A DNA stretch of 64,000 bases. It comes from Halomonas sp. (lineage in GTDB: Bacteria; Pseudomonadota; Gammaproteobacteria; Pseudomonadales; Halomonadaceae). Numbering within the stretch: the first letter of the stretch is position 1; the number at the start of each line of letters is the position of its first letter. The notes under the pieces were generated by a model. It was not told the origin of the DNA, did not search any database, and saw only the letters and a program-made list of their open reading frames with translations. This document shows positions 42,145 through 52,627 of this stretch, piece after piece. Both the position numbers and the translations under genes were made by a program. The stretch is taken from positions 124,001 through 188,000 of the forward strand of contig NZ_JAJUFQ010000001.1 of the NCBI RefSeq assembly GCF_029263665.1. The letters run 5' to 3'.

Positions 42145-43838
42145 TGCGGCCTCGACACGGTAGGCAGACGGCCTGACCTTTTCCAGGAGTAACGGGGCAG
42201 ACGGAGAGTCAGGGCAGATAGCAGAGCGAATATCAGCACGATCAATGCCAGCAGCATGAGAGCCGTTGCCGCTGCGCTCTGCCATCGATATCCGCCAAGC
42301 TGCTGATACAGCAGCATCGGCAATGTCGGTGATGCAGGCGATCCAAACAGTGCAATGACGCTGAAATCCCCTAGCGAAAGCGTCATGGCATAAGCCAGTG
42401 ACAATGCCATGGGACGCCTCAAACGCGGCCAAAACAGCCAGCGCAATCGAGACCAGCCGTGAATACCGAGCTGATCGGCCAGCCGGCGCTGGGGAGCAGC
42501 AAGCTCCACCGCACCGCTGCGCAAAACCTGCATGGAGAAAGGTAACGCCATCAACGCATTGACCAGCACCACCAGCGCATAGGCCTGCATGGCGCCACCC
42601 AAGGCAGGTCGCAACAGGACGAACAGTCCTGTTCCCAGAACCAGTGCCGGCAATACCAGTATCAGTTGACCACTACCTTCCATCACTGCAGCCAACCCGC
42701 GCCGGCCCGCATTACGCAACACGCCAGTACCCGCCAGCAGGAGCAGCGCCAGACTGACAGCACCGATACCGGCACATGAAGCCATCAACAGACTACGCCG
42801 GGCAGCCGCCCATACAGTCCCGTCCGCAACGATCTGCGGTACTCCCGCCAGCCCGGCAATCACGATAGCCACCAAAGGTGGTACCAGTAGAAGAACCAAG
42901 GCCGACAAGGTCACCCCATCGCCCAGGCGGCGCCACCCTCGGGCATCACGACGCTGAGCACCCCGGAGCTGCCCGGCACTGTGTTCGGAACCACCCTGCA
43001 ACAAGGAGGCATTGGCCCCACTCGCCAGCGCCATGCCCCACAATGCCAGGCAGATGGTCAATTGCGTCAACGCCAGAAGTGCTGCCAGGGCCAGATCATT
43101 GTCGTACTTGAGCGCCTGATACAGAGCGACTTCCAGCGTACTGCTGCCAGGGCCTCCTCCGAGCGTCATGACAATGGCAAAGCTGGTGAAGCACAGAGTG
43201 AAGACCAGGGCGGCAAGGCGCGGCAACAGTGGCTTGATAGCTGGCCACTCCAACACCTGCCAGATCGCCCACCGCGACAGCCCAAACTGAGCCACCAGGC
43301 GCCAGTGGGTGCCTGGCGCACGTTCTACTGCCTGCAGCATGATCCGCGCCGACAGCGGCAGATTGAAGAAGACATGCGCCAGCACGATGCCCGACAGACC
43401 ATAGAGATACCCTGGCGCATTCCGCGAGGAAAACGGCATCGCCTCGATCAGCGGCGCCACCCAACCTTGGCGGCCGTGCACCGCAACCAGGCCAAACAGT
43501 GCCAGTAGGCTCGGGATCACCAACGACATTTCCATGATACGCAGCAACAAGCCTCGCCCGGGAAATCGGGGACGGCGCGCCAGTGCCACTGCCACCAACA
43601 TGCCAAGCCCAAGAGAAATCAACGTGGACAACGTGGCCTGCCACAAGCTGAATGTCAGGATTGCCAGCAGGTACGGTTCCTGCCAGAGCTGGGCAATGTG
43701 AAGATCACTGGCTTCATGGATCAAGGCAGCAAGACTGCCTAGCCCAACAGAGACAATACCCAACATCACCAACCCGGCGGCCGGAAGTGGCAACCGATTG
43801 GTGGCAGGCCCGCTTAGCGGCTGGAAGCGTTGAGCCAT
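42138..43838 (-). CDS. thiP: Thiamine ABC transporter permease
   Basis: Long duplicated permease with two BPD inner membrane segments; between thiB and thiQ. Confidence 0.92.
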   Translation of the reverse strand: MAQRFQPLSGPATNRLPLPAAGLVMLGIVSVGLGSLAALIHEASDLHIAQLWQEPYLLAILTFSLWQATLSTLISLGLGMLVAVALARRPRFPGRGLLLRIMEMSLVIPSLLALFGLVAVHGRQGWVAPLIEAMPFSSRNAPGYLYGLSGIVLAHVFFNLPLSARIMLQAVERAPGTHWRLVAQFGLSRWAIWQVLEWPAIKPLLPRLAALVFTLCFTSFAIVMTLGGGPGSSTLEVALYQALKYDNDLALAALLALTQLTICLALWGMALASGANASLLQGGSEHSAGQLRGAQRRDARGWRRLGDGVTLSALVLLLVPPLVAIVIAGLAGVPQIVADGTVWAAARRSLLMASCAGIGAVSLALLLLAGTGVLRNAGRRGLAAVMEGSGQLILVLPALVLGTGLFVLLRPALGGAMQAYALVVLVNALMALPFSMQVLRSGAVELAAPQRRLADQLGIHGWSRLRWLFWPRLRRPMALSLAYAMTLSLGDFSVIALFGSPASPTLPMLLYQQLGGYRWQSAAATALMLLALIVLIFALLSALTLRLPRYSWKRSGRLPTVSRPQC

Positions 43839-44869
43839 TCCCGGATCCACTCACGACGATGCTGGCTGACCTCTGCGGGGCTGAAGGTATAGCTTTCGGG
43901 TTCGATCAGGCGGTCGAACACATCGGGCAATTCATCACCCAGATCGATGGCCGGGTACATCACATTGCCAAGGGGAATGTGGCGCTGGAAATCCTCGTTC
44001 AGAATAAAGTCCATGAACGCATGCACCAGTTCAGGCTCATCGGTACCGGCCACCATCGCCGCCGTTTCCACCTGCAGGTAGTGCCCTTCCTTGAACTCGG
44101 CAGCCTGATAGCGATCCGTCTTGTCGAATGCCATGTGATAGGCCGGAGAGGTACTGTAGGACAACACCATGGGAGCTTCGCCATTCATGAACAGCGAGAA
44201 GTAGGCCTGACTCCAGCCACTGGCCACCGTGAGAATATGCGGCGACAGGCGCTCCCAGGCTTCATCTGCCTTGTCGCCATAGACATGCTTGATCCACAGC
44301 AGCAGACCAAGCCCCGGCACACTGGTTCTTGGATCACTGATGATCACCTTCAGGTCTTCGGGAGCATCCATCAGCGCTTCAAGGCTGTCAGGCGGATTGG
44401 GCAGCGCCTCACTGTCATAGACGAAGGCAAAGCGCCCCCAGTCATAAGGCAGGAAGACATCGTCATCCCATTCAATAGGCAATTTAAGTGCGGACATGTC
44501 CGCCTCGTGCGGCACAAGCAACTCCAGTGCCCTAGCATCTTCCATCAGGTTCATGTCCAGGCCGAGGATCACATCCGCTTCGGTAGATGCTCCTTCCAGG
44601 CGCAGGCGCTGCAGGATATCGACACCTCCCTCGAGAGCGACAAACTGCAGGTCGCAACCGCAACGGGCTTCAAAGGCCTTCTCGATGGCAGGGCCTGGGC
44701 CCCACTCGGCCACGAAGGCGTCATAGGTATAGACCGTAAGCTGCGGCTTTTCGCCGTCCTGTGCCAACGCCTGGGAGGCGCTGAATGTCGTGATAGCGGC
44801 CAATGCCGTCAACATTGAAAGACCCGGATGCGCTAACGCCATCCGGGTCTTGGTCAGGAAGTCTTTCAT
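43814..44869 (-). CDS. thiB: Thiamine-binding periplasmic protein
   Basis: LTVYTYDAFVAEWGPGPAIEKAFEARCGCDLQFV; signal peptide. Confidence 0.93.
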   Translation of the reverse strand: MKDFLTKTRMALAHPGLSMLTALAAITTFSASQALAQDGEKPQLTVYTYDAFVAEWGPGPAIEKAFEARCGCDLQFVALEGGVDILQRLRLEGASTEADVILGLDMNLMEDARALELLVPHEADMSALKLPIEWDDDVFLPYDWGRFAFVYDSEALPNPPDSLEALMDAPEDLKVIISDPRTSVPGLGLLLWIKHVYGDKADEAWERLSPHILTVASGWSQAYFSLFMNGEAPMVLSYSTSPAYHMAFDKTDRYQAAEFKEGHYLQVETAAMVAGTDEPELVHAFMDFILNEDFQRHIPLGNVMYPAIDLGDELPDVFDRLIEPESYTFSPAEVSQHRREWIREWLNASSR

Positions 44870-44932
44870 TGGCGGTGATGCTCGGCAATCCGTGATGAAT
44901 GCCTCACAGCTTACCCGAAGACTCGCCCGCCC

Positions 44933-47380
44933 TCACCCTCGGTCTTCAAACACCACCCGGGCAACGTCCTTGTACTGGGAAGCGAAATGCACCGTCATGC
45001 CGTCCTTGAGATAGTCGGGCAGTTCATCGTAGTCACGCCGATTGGCCTCGGGCAGGATGACTTCGAAGATATCACTGCGTCGCGCCGCAATGACTTTCTC
45101 GCGGATACCGCCCACGGGCAGCACATGGCCGGTCAGAGTCAGTTCCCCCGTCATCGCCAGGTTGCGCTTGATCGGTTCATTACGCGCCAGTGACAGTAAT
45201 GCTGTCGTCATGGTCACACCTGCAGAAGGACCATCCTTTGGTGTCGCACCTTCTGGTACGTGTACATGCACGAAAGACGATTCGAAGTAGCTGGGATCAG
45301 CGCCATACTCTGCCATGTGCCCCTGCACAAAGCTGTAGGCAATATTGGCAGACTCCTTCATCACATCACCAAGTTGCCCCGTGAGCTTGAAGCCACGATC
45401 CAGCCTGTGAACCCGCCCGGCTTCGATGGACAGTGTCGCCCCGCCCATGGACGTCCAGGCAAGACCGGTGACCACACCCGCTCCTTTCATCACCTTTTCC
45501 TTGCGGAAGATCGGTGCGCCGAGGAATTCTTCCAGGTTCTTCACTGTCACGCTGACCGAGGCCTGCTCGCTTTCCAGCAGCTTCACGGCAGCCTTGCGCA
45601 CAATGCGATGCAACTGCTTCTCCAGCTGACGCACTCCCGCTTCGCGGGCATAGCCTTCGATGACCTGGCGCAGGGCAGCATTGCTGAGCTGGATACGCTT
45701 GCGTGGAATCTTGTCGCGCTTGAGCAACTTGGGCCACAAGTGATTGCGGGCAATGGCCAGCTTCTCTTCGGCAATGTAGCCGGACAGGCGAATCTGCTCC
45801 ATGCGGTCGAGCAAAGGTCCCGGAATCGAGTCCAGGGTGTTGGCGGTACATACGAACAGCACCTTGGACAAGTCCAGGCGCACGTCCAGGTAATGATCGA
45901 GGAAGTCGACGTTCTGCTCCGGATCAAGCACCTCGAGCAGCGCCGAAGCCGGGTCTCCCTGAAAGGACTGTCCCATCTTGTCGATCTCGTCGAGCATGAT
46001 CACTGGGTTCTCGACTTCGACTTCCTTGAGTGCCTGCACCAGCTTGCCGGGCATGGCACCGATATAGGTGCGACGATGCCCCTTGATCTCTGCCTCGTCA
46101 CGCATCCCGCCGACCGAGAAACGATAGAACTTGCGCCCCAGCGCCTCAGCAATGGAACGACCGACGGAAGTCTTGCCGACACCGGGAGGACCAACCAGCA
46201 GCAGGATGGAGCCGCCGACATCACCCTTGAAGGTGCCTTCAGCCAGGAACTCGACAATGCGCTCCTTGACGTCCTTGAGGCCATCGTGATCCCGGTCGAG
46301 CACCTTGCGTGCATGCCCCAGGTCAAGATGGTCCGTGCTGGTCACTCCCCAAGGTACGTTGGTCAGCCAGTCGAGATAGTTGCGCGTAGTGCCGTATTCC
46401 GGAGAACCGGTCTCCAGCACCGAAAGCTTGTCCAGCTCCTCGTCAATGCGTTCCTTGACCCGCTGCGGGACTTCCTTCTCCTTGAGCCGGGCGCGGAAGG
46501 TATCGACATCGTTTTCGCGATCGTCCTTGGAAATACCCAGTTCACGCTGAATGACCTTGAGTTGCTCACGCAGGAAGAACTCACGCTGACGCTGCTCCAT
46601 CTGGGCATTGACCTGCTCACTGATCTCGCTCTGCAGCTGGGCAACTTCAATTTCCTTGCGCAGCAACGGCAATACCTTCTGCATGCGCAACACCACGGGC
46701 AGCGTGGTCAGGACATCCTGCAGCTCAGCCCCCTGGGCAGAAGTGATGGCCGCAGCAAAATCGGTCAGTGGGCTTGGCTCATGAGGGCTGAAGCGATTGA
46801 GGTAATGCTTGAGCTCTTCGCCATATAGCGGATTGATCGGCAGCAGTTCCTTGATGCCATTGATCAGCGCCATGGCATAAGCCCGGGTTTCGTCATCATT
46901 AGCGTCGACGGGCTCGCGAGGATAACTGACCTCGACCAGAAACGGAGCTTTCTTCGACAGCCAGCGCTCGATCTTGAAACGGCGCATGCCCTGGGCAATG
47001 AATTGCACTTGCTGAGGATCACGCTGCAGCTTGTGGACCATGACGGCAGTCCCCACTTCCGGGAAATCCTGCCAGCCCAAGGACTCGACGCCCGTTTCAC
47101 CGACGAAAGCCAGTCCGACGGTGTGATGTGGCGTGTTATCGACTCGTTCGATGGTCTCGTCCCAGCGCTCACGGTTGATCACCAGTGGCTGCACCTGGGC
47201 AGGGAAGAAGGGACGATTGTGAATCGGCAGAAGATACAAACGTTCGGGTAGCGAGGCTGCTGCCGGAATCACAGCATGTTCCTGCACCTGGTCGTCCGTG
47301 TCCTGGTGCTCGGAGGTGTCGTCACCTTCCAGGTCGACCCAATTCAGCTCATCATCCTGCGGATCGCGTTCGTCACTCAT
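44933..47380 (-). CDS. lon: ATP-dependent Lon-family protease
   Basis: GPPGVGKTSVGRSIAEALGRKF, PKDGPSAGVTM catalytic Ser motif, LonA N-terminal domain. Confidence 0.96.
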   Translation of the reverse strand: MSDERDPQDDELNWVDLEGDDTSEHQDTDDQVQEHAVIPAAASLPERLYLLPIHNRPFFPAQVQPLVINRERWDETIERVDNTPHHTVGLAFVGETGVESLGWQDFPEVGTAVMVHKLQRDPQQVQFIAQGMRRFKIERWLSKKAPFLVEVSYPREPVDANDDETRAYAMALINGIKELLPINPLYGEELKHYLNRFSPHEPSPLTDFAAAITSAQGAELQDVLTTLPVVLRMQKVLPLLRKEIEVAQLQSEISEQVNAQMEQRQREFFLREQLKVIQRELGISKDDRENDVDTFRARLKEKEVPQRVKERIDEELDKLSVLETGSPEYGTTRNYLDWLTNVPWGVTSTDHLDLGHARKVLDRDHDGLKDVKERIVEFLAEGTFKGDVGGSILLLVGPPGVGKTSVGRSIAEALGRKFYRFSVGGMRDEAEIKGHRRTYIGAMPGKLVQALKEVEVENPVIMLDEIDKMGQSFQGDPASALLEVLDPEQNVDFLDHYLDVRLDLSKVLFVCTANTLDSIPGPLLDRMEQIRLSGYIAEEKLAIARNHLWPKLLKRDKIPRKRIQLSNAALRQVIEGYAREAGVRQLEKQLHRIVRKAAVKLLESEQASVSVTVKNLEEFLGAPIFRKEKVMKGAGVVTGLAWTSMGGATLSIEAGRVHRLDRGFKLTGQLGDVMKESANIAYSFVQGHMAEYGADPSYFESSFVHVHVPEGATPKDGPSAGVTMTTALLSLARNEPIKRNLAMTGELTLTGHVLPVGGIREKVIAARRSDIFEVILPEANRRDYDELPDYLKDGMTVHFASQYKDVARVVFEDRG

Positions 47381-47535
47381 GCTTACCTCATCCTGATGTC
47401 TGGGCAATATGCCCTGTCTGATTCACAGGAATGTGGGCAACGAGCTCAGACTTCAAGTCATACATGCAGCAATGCATGTCTGAGTCGTCGATTCCACATC
47501 ACGCAAAGCCGTCTTTCTCGGCTGCGTGATGAATA

Positions 47536-48795
47536 TCACCGGGGTAGCTTGAAAGGAGGTGCAGGACGACCATTGATGCGAATCTGGCCCTTGACGAGAT
47601 CAAGCGTCAGAGACTGGGTATCCAACGGTTCATGCAACCACAAGGCCACCATGGCCGGCACATCCAGCCATTCGAAATCACCATCCAGGCGGCTTTGGAA
47701 ACGTCCACGCATCTGTGGTTCCTTCAACTGGACCGCGCTGAGCTGACCCAACTGCCGGGCATCGAAGATCGCGACACCACTCCCCTTCAGGGAAAGGCCC
47801 AGCATGGGGCTATCCAGGTCGACATCATGCACATCCAGACGAGGAGAGTCCTGCAGCAGGTTGATCAATGCAAGGTCAAGCTCAGAGCCGGGCTGGGCGG
47901 CCTGGGGCAACATTCCACCCTCTGCAGCCTTGCGCCTCAGCAGTACAATCAGCTCCTTGAGGGCATCAGCATTGATCCGCGACAGTTCCATGTTGGCAGT
48001 ACCAGCAAGCAGCAAGCGGTCACCGGAGCTCACTTCTCCCACACTGAGCTGACTGCCAATGCGCAACTCACTGTCATCCAGCAGGGTGCGTGTTTCCAGT
48101 TGCAGGTTGCTACCTTCCAGATTGACCCTGGGGTGCTGCAGGTTCAACGCATCGATGGTCAACTGGTCGTGCTGGCTGAATGATTGCGCGCCTGCAGTGT
48201 AGGTATATCGGCTATCCAGCCGGGATGGGCCGACTTCCAGCTCAGCATCCCCATCATGCAGGCTCCAGGGCTCGAGATACATCCCCAGGTGCCAGTCACC
48301 ATAGACACCGTTGAAGCTGATATTGCCTCCCCTGAAGTGCAGCTCACGAGTCGCTTCTCCGGGAGGAGACTGACTGATGACGAAGGAGGCCAGGCGCAGC
48401 TTGCCATTGAAGGTGCCACCCAGGCTGCGGTAGTGGGCTTCCCAGGTAGGCGATGCGGAATGCAGGGTATCACTGAACAGGCCACGATCGTCACGGCCAT
48501 GATGCAGCTCGATCTGGCCGGACACGCTGGTATCCAGCACGCCGTGATTGGCTTCATATGGCAGAGAAAGGTGCCAGTTATGGCTGAGCAAGGGGGACAA
48601 ATGAATCGTACCGGAAGAACTCAGCCAGCCGCGTTGTACATGACTACGGGAAACTCGCAGATCACCCCGGGCCTGAAGGTCTGCCATGGCACGTTCGAGT
48701 TCTCGTTCGAACAACAGGCTGGCAATGTACTGAGCGAGTGCCCAGGTCAGCGCCAGCACCACCACTACCGGGACGATCCATCGTTCCTTGCGCAT
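47536..48795 (-). CDS. DUF945 (YdgA-like) family protein
   Basis: N-terminal TM, GDLRVSRSHVQRGWLSSSGTIHL pattern typical of DUF945. Confidence 0.78.
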   Translation of the reverse strand: MRKERWIVPVVVVLALTWALAQYIASLLFERELERAMADLQARGDLRVSRSHVQRGWLSSSGTIHLSPLLSHNWHLSLPYEANHGVLDTSVSGQIELHHGRDDRGLFSDTLHSASPTWEAHYRSLGGTFNGKLRLASFVISQSPPGEATRELHFRGGNISFNGVYGDWHLGMYLEPWSLHDGDAELEVGPSRLDSRYTYTAGAQSFSQHDQLTIDALNLQHPRVNLEGSNLQLETRTLLDDSELRIGSQLSVGEVSSGDRLLLAGTANMELSRINADALKELIVLLRRKAAEGGMLPQAAQPGSELDLALINLLQDSPRLDVHDVDLDSPMLGLSLKGSGVAIFDARQLGQLSAVQLKEPQMRGRFQSRLDGDFEWLDVPAMVALWLHEPLDTQSLTLDLVKGQIRINGRPAPPFKLPR

Positions 48796-48875
48796 TCACT
48801 ACCCCTGAATTCGCCGTGGCTCCAACATGGCCCTGGCGCTCACTTCCCGGATGCCAGTCCACCCGGATACTCTGT

Positions 48876-49349
48876 TCAATGTAGCCATAACCACAGGTGC
48901 ATGGTGCTCCAGGCATATATCCCGGCCAGAATGTCATCGATCATGATGCCGAAACCTCCCGCTACGCGACGATCCGCCCAACGAATCGGCCAAGGCTTGA
49001 TCACATCGAAGATGCGGAAGGCCACGAACCCCCAGAGTGCCGCTTCCCAGGAAAAAGGCACCGCTGTCATGGTCAGCCAATATCCCACGAATTCATCCCA
49101 GACGATCCCGGAATGATCATGTACGCCAAGGTCGTTGGATGTCTTGTCACACAACCAGCAGCCCCAGACGAAGGTGATGGCAATTACCATCAGATACCAG
49201 CCAAGGGTCAGCTCGGACAATAACCAATAGAAGGGAATCGCAGCCAGGGTACCGAAGGTGCCAGGAGCAAAAGGGGCGGCACCACTGCCGAGGCCAAAAG
49301 CCAGGAAGTGGGTCGGGCGATGCCACACACTAGCGGGAGACTTGTTCAT
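48876..49349 (-). CDS. pgpA: Phosphatidylglycerophosphatase A
   Basis: FGLGSGAAPFAPGTFGTLAAIPFYWLL, HDHSGIVWDEFVGYW, FRIFDVIKPWPI; overlaps thiL. Confidence 0.95.
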   Translation of the reverse strand: MNKSPASVWHRPTHFLAFGLGSGAAPFAPGTFGTLAAIPFYWLLSELTLGWYLMVIAITFVWGCWLCDKTSNDLGVHDHSGIVWDEFVGYWLTMTAVPFSWEAALWGFVAFRIFDVIKPWPIRWADRRVAGGFGIMIDDILAGIYAWSTMHLWLWLH

Positions 49350-50302
49350 GGTTGACCTCCGCCAAAGTGCTGCCAGCCGGCCTTGGTCGGCATCTTCAGC
49401 CCATCAATGCCACTGCCTTCGACCAGCCGCCCGATTGCTGTCAGAGCGAGCCCGGACGACGCCAGTTCCGCCTGCGCTGCAGCCAGTTGCTCTGGTGCCA
49501 GGGTAACGAGCAGCTCATAGTCATCGCCACCGCTGAGTGCCGCCTGCATCGCGCCCTCCTCGCCCAGCATATCGACCAGCCCCTCTGCCAGAGGAATCGC
49601 TTGAGCATCAAGCTCAGCACCTACCTTGCTGGCTTCCAGCACATGCCCCAGATCAGCCAGAAGTCCATCGGAAATATCAATGGCTGACGAGGCCAGTTCT
49701 GCCAAAGCGATACCTGCCTCAAGACGCGGCTGCGGCAACAGATAACGCGATAGCAGCGGATGCTGAAGATCACGCTCTCCGGCCTGCCAGGCCGCCAGGC
49801 CGCCCGCGCCACCACCCAGGGCTCCTGTCACGGCCAGAATATCTCCCGCCCTGGCACCTGAACGCCTCAACGCTCGGGCAGGCTCTGCTTCTCCCATCAC
49901 CGTGACGCTCACGGCGCGCTCTCCCGCCGTGACATCGCCACCGACAAGATTGACCTTCACCGCGTCACACAAGGCATGGAACCCCTTGGCAAACTCGGCC
50001 ACCCAGGCAGCATCACTGACAGGCAGTGCCAATGACATCAGGCACCAGCGAGGGCGAGCTCCCATGGCGGCAAGATCACTGAGGCTCACGGCCAGGGCAC
50101 GATGCCCGACCGCAGAGGCAGGGGCTTCCGCAGGGAAATGGTGTCCTTCAACTGACGTATCGACACTGACCACCAGCTGCTGCCCGGCCGTGGGGCTGAG
50201 CAGGCAAGCATCATCGCCTGCCCCCAGGACAACACCAGTGTCCATGGTGGAGACATGCGCAGGGGCCAGCCAACGATTGATGAGCTCGAATTCTCCGTGC
50301 AT
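49346..50302 (-). CDS. thiL: Thiamine-monophosphate kinase
   Basis: GEFELINRW, GAGDDACLL, VVSVDTSVEGHHF, NLVGGDVT. Confidence 0.96.
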   Translation of the reverse strand: MHGEFELINRWLAPAHVSTMDTGVVLGAGDDACLLSPTAGQQLVVSVDTSVEGHHFPAEAPASAVGHRALAVSLSDLAAMGARPRWCLMSLALPVSDAAWVAEFAKGFHALCDAVKVNLVGGDVTAGERAVSVTVMGEAEPARALRRSGARAGDILAVTGALGGGAGGLAAWQAGERDLQHPLLSRYLLPQPRLEAGIALAELASSAIDISDGLLADLGHVLEASKVGAELDAQAIPLAEGLVDMLGEEGAMQAALSGGDDYELLVTLAPEQLAAAQAELASSGLALTAIGRLVEGSGIDGLKMPTKAGWQHFGGGQP

Positions 50303-50315
50303 GGGAGTGTGACCC

Positions 50316-50816
50316 TTAGCGGCGACGGGCGCTTACCTCAGCGCTACGCAGCTTGTTGGCCAGCTTGTCGAGAATTCCATTGACATACTTGTGTCCATCG
50401 GTGGCACCAAAGGACTTGGCCAGTTCAACGCCCTCGTTGATCACCACGCGATATGGCACCTCAAGACGGTGGGAGAGTTCATAAGCCCCCAGACGCAGAA
50501 TGGCCAGCTCGATGGGGTCCAGATCTTCCATGCGACGATCCAGCAACGGAGAAATGGAAGCATCCAGCTCAGCCTTGTAACGAGCCACGTTGTGCAGAAG
50601 CTCATGGAACAAGGCCAGATCAGCGATTCTCATCACCTCAAGCCAGTTTTCATGGTTTTCCAGGTCCTCGTCCGGAACCTGGCTGCGGAATTCAGCTTCC
50701 ACTGAGGTAACGGGCTTGCCTGTCATGTGCCATTGATACAGCCCCTGGACTGCCAGTTCACGGGCAGCTCGACGGGCTTGCTGGGCGAGGGATGGAGAAC
50801 GCTGATCCTGACTCAT
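50316..50816 (-). CDS. nusB: Transcription antitermination protein NusB
   Basis: [63 protein letters not shown]. Confidence 0.96.
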   Translation of the reverse strand: MSQDQRSPSLAQQARRAARELAVQGLYQWHMTGKPVTSVEAEFRSQVPDEDLENHENWLEVMRIADLALFHELLHNVARYKAELDASISPLLDRRMEDLDPIELAILRLGAYELSHRLEVPYRVVINEGVELAKSFGATDGHKYVNGILDKLANKLRSAEVSARRR

Positions 50817-51331
50817 GAGAAAGCCTCCTCAGCACCTTCTTCATCAACACCATTTTCATCGCCAAAACAACGCAACAGCGACACCATTTCCATGGCGGCC
50901 ATGGCGGCTTCGGTGCCCTTGTTGCCCATCTTGGTACCAGAACGCTCGATAGCCTGCTCGATGGAGTTGACCGTCAGTACACCATTGGCAACCGGGGTGT
51001 CGAACTCAAGCTGCAGACGCGACAGCGCAGAATTGCACTCGCCAGCCACATGCTCGAAGTGCGGCGTACCACCACGAATCACGGCTCCCAGAGCAATGAC
51101 CGCGTCCGGACGTGCCACCTGCAGAACACGCTTGATCGCCAACGGCAGCTCCCAAGCACCGGGCACATGGACGATATCGATTGCTTCGGCATCCACACCG
51201 TGGCGCATCAGGCTGTCTACGGCACCTTCCACCAGACTGTCCACCACATGATGATTGAAACGGCCAACGACAATGACGTAGCGGCCTTCGACGTCGACGA
51301 AGCTACCTTCGACTTGGGAAATAGGATTCAT
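50813..51331 (-). CDS. ribH: 6,7-dimethyl-8-ribityllumazine synthase
   Basis: [50 protein letters not shown]. Confidence 0.97.
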   Translation of the reverse strand: MNPISQVEGSFVDVEGRYVIVVGRFNHHVVDSLVEGAVDSLMRHGVDAEAIDIVHVPGAWELPLAIKRVLQVARPDAVIALGAVIRGGTPHFEHVAGECNSALSRLQLEFDTPVANGVLTVNSIEQAIERSGTKMGNKGTEAAMAAMEMVSLLRCFGDENGVDEEGAEEAFS

Positions 51332-51410
51332 GTCGGTCCTTCCTGAAAATACCGACCAAGGCCGGCATGGGGTGGCAGTATGCTTCACCTTCACCCTATT
51401 GAATACTAAA

Positions 51411-51457
51411 GCGCTGAGGCACTCATTGCCGTTTTGGCAATTCAGGACCTCAGCGCA
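51411..51457 (-). terminator. Compound hairpin between ribBA and ribH (attenuator or RNA-stability element)
   Basis: Outer stem gcgctgagg/cctcagcgc, inner stem attgcc-gtttt-ggcaat; weak U tract on the minus transcript. Confidence 0.45.
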
Positions 51458-51463
51458 AAAAAA

Positions 51464-52627
51464 TCAGTCGTCGAGAATATCACTCGACGATTCTCCCTGG
51501 GGAGACACCAGCTCGACCACTTCCAGATCAAACCCGGACAGCGCGGAAAATTTCCATGGTGAGCTGAGCAGGCGCATCTTCCCTACCCCCAGTTCGCGCA
51601 GAATCTGCGATCCGGTACCGATGGAAAGATAATTGCCTGCTCCATCGGATTCACTGCCTCGCACCACACGACGGCGTTCGAGAAACACCTGCAGCAGATC
51701 ATTGAGATCCTGGCTCGGGCGTAGATCATCCAGCAATACAAAAACACCATGCTCGACCCGAGCAACCTCCTCCAGTGCGGCGCTGGCACGCCAGGAGGAT
51801 TCCCCTTCACGTTCCAGACACAGCAGGTCACGCAGCTTGTTGCCCAGGTGCACCCTCACGGTCGTCAGCGCTTCCGGACTCGGCTCGCCCTTGACCAGCG
51901 CCATGTGGTGCGTGTTCTGGATACGGTCATGGAAGACATGCAGCATCAGCTCACCGAAATCGGTGTTCACTGACGTGCGCTCGACTTCTTCTACCGTGCG
52001 CTCATTGAGAATGCGATAGTGAATGAGGTCGGCAATGGTCCCCATCTTGATACCATGGGTCTTGGCGAACTCCTCGAGCTCAGGGCGGCGCGCCATGCTG
52101 CCATCTTCATTCATGATCTCGCAGATCACACCGCTGGGATCACAACCGGCCAGGGCCGCCAGGTCACAGGCCGCCTCGGTATGGCCTGCACGACGCAGCA
52201 CCCCACCGGGCTCAGCCATCAACGGAAAGATATGACCAGGCTGAACAATATCCGCACTCGAGGCATTGCGTGCACAGGCTGCCTGCACCGTACGCGCACG
52301 ATCGGCAGCGGAAATACCGGTCGTCACGCCTTCGGCTGCCTCGATGGACAACGTAAACTTGGTGCCGTATCCGGAACCGTTGTCCTGCACCATCAAGGGC
52401 AAGTTGAGCTGAGCACAGCGTTCGTGGGTCATGGGCATGCAGATCAGGCCACGAGCATGCACTGCCATGAAGTTGATATGCTGAGCCTCAACCTTTTCGG
52501 CAGCCATGATGATGTCGCCTTCGTTCTCACGATCTTCGTCATCCATCAGGATGACCATGCGCCCCTGGCGAATGTCTTCGATCAGCTCGGCGATGGGGGC
52601 GATTCCCCCATTGAAGGAGTGCGACAT
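51464..52627 (-). CDS. ribBA: 3,4-dihydroxy-2-butanone-4-phosphate synthase with degenerate GTP cyclohydrolase II-like domain
   Basis: MVILMDDEDRENEGDIIMAAEK, HTEAACDLAALAG; C-terminal domain lacks the Zn cysteines of RibA. Confidence 0.92.
   Translation of the reverse strand: MSHSFNGGIAPIAELIEDIRQGRMVILMDDEDRENEGDIIMAAEKVEAQHINFMAVHARGLICMPMTHERCAQLNLPLMVQDNGSGYGTKFTLSIEAAEGVTTGISAADRARTVQAACARNASSADIVQPGHIFPLMAEPGGVLRRAGHTEAACDLAALAGCDPSGVICEIMNEDGSMARRPELEEFAKTHGIKMGTIADLIHYRILNERTVEEVERTSVNTDFGELMLHVFHDRIQNTHHMALVKGEPSPEALTTVRVHLGNKLRDLLCLEREGESSWRASAALEEVARVEHGVFVLLDDLRPSQDLNDLLQVFLERRRVVRGSESDGAGNYLSIGTGSQILRELGVGKMRLLSSPWKFSALSGFDLEVVELVSPQGESSSDILDD

Noticed and set aside
44870-44932. 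TPP riboswitch upstream of thiB
   Set aside because: Only 63 bp between lon and thiB, with no CUGAGA...ACCUGAU...GGAUAAUGCCAGCGUAG-like motifs.
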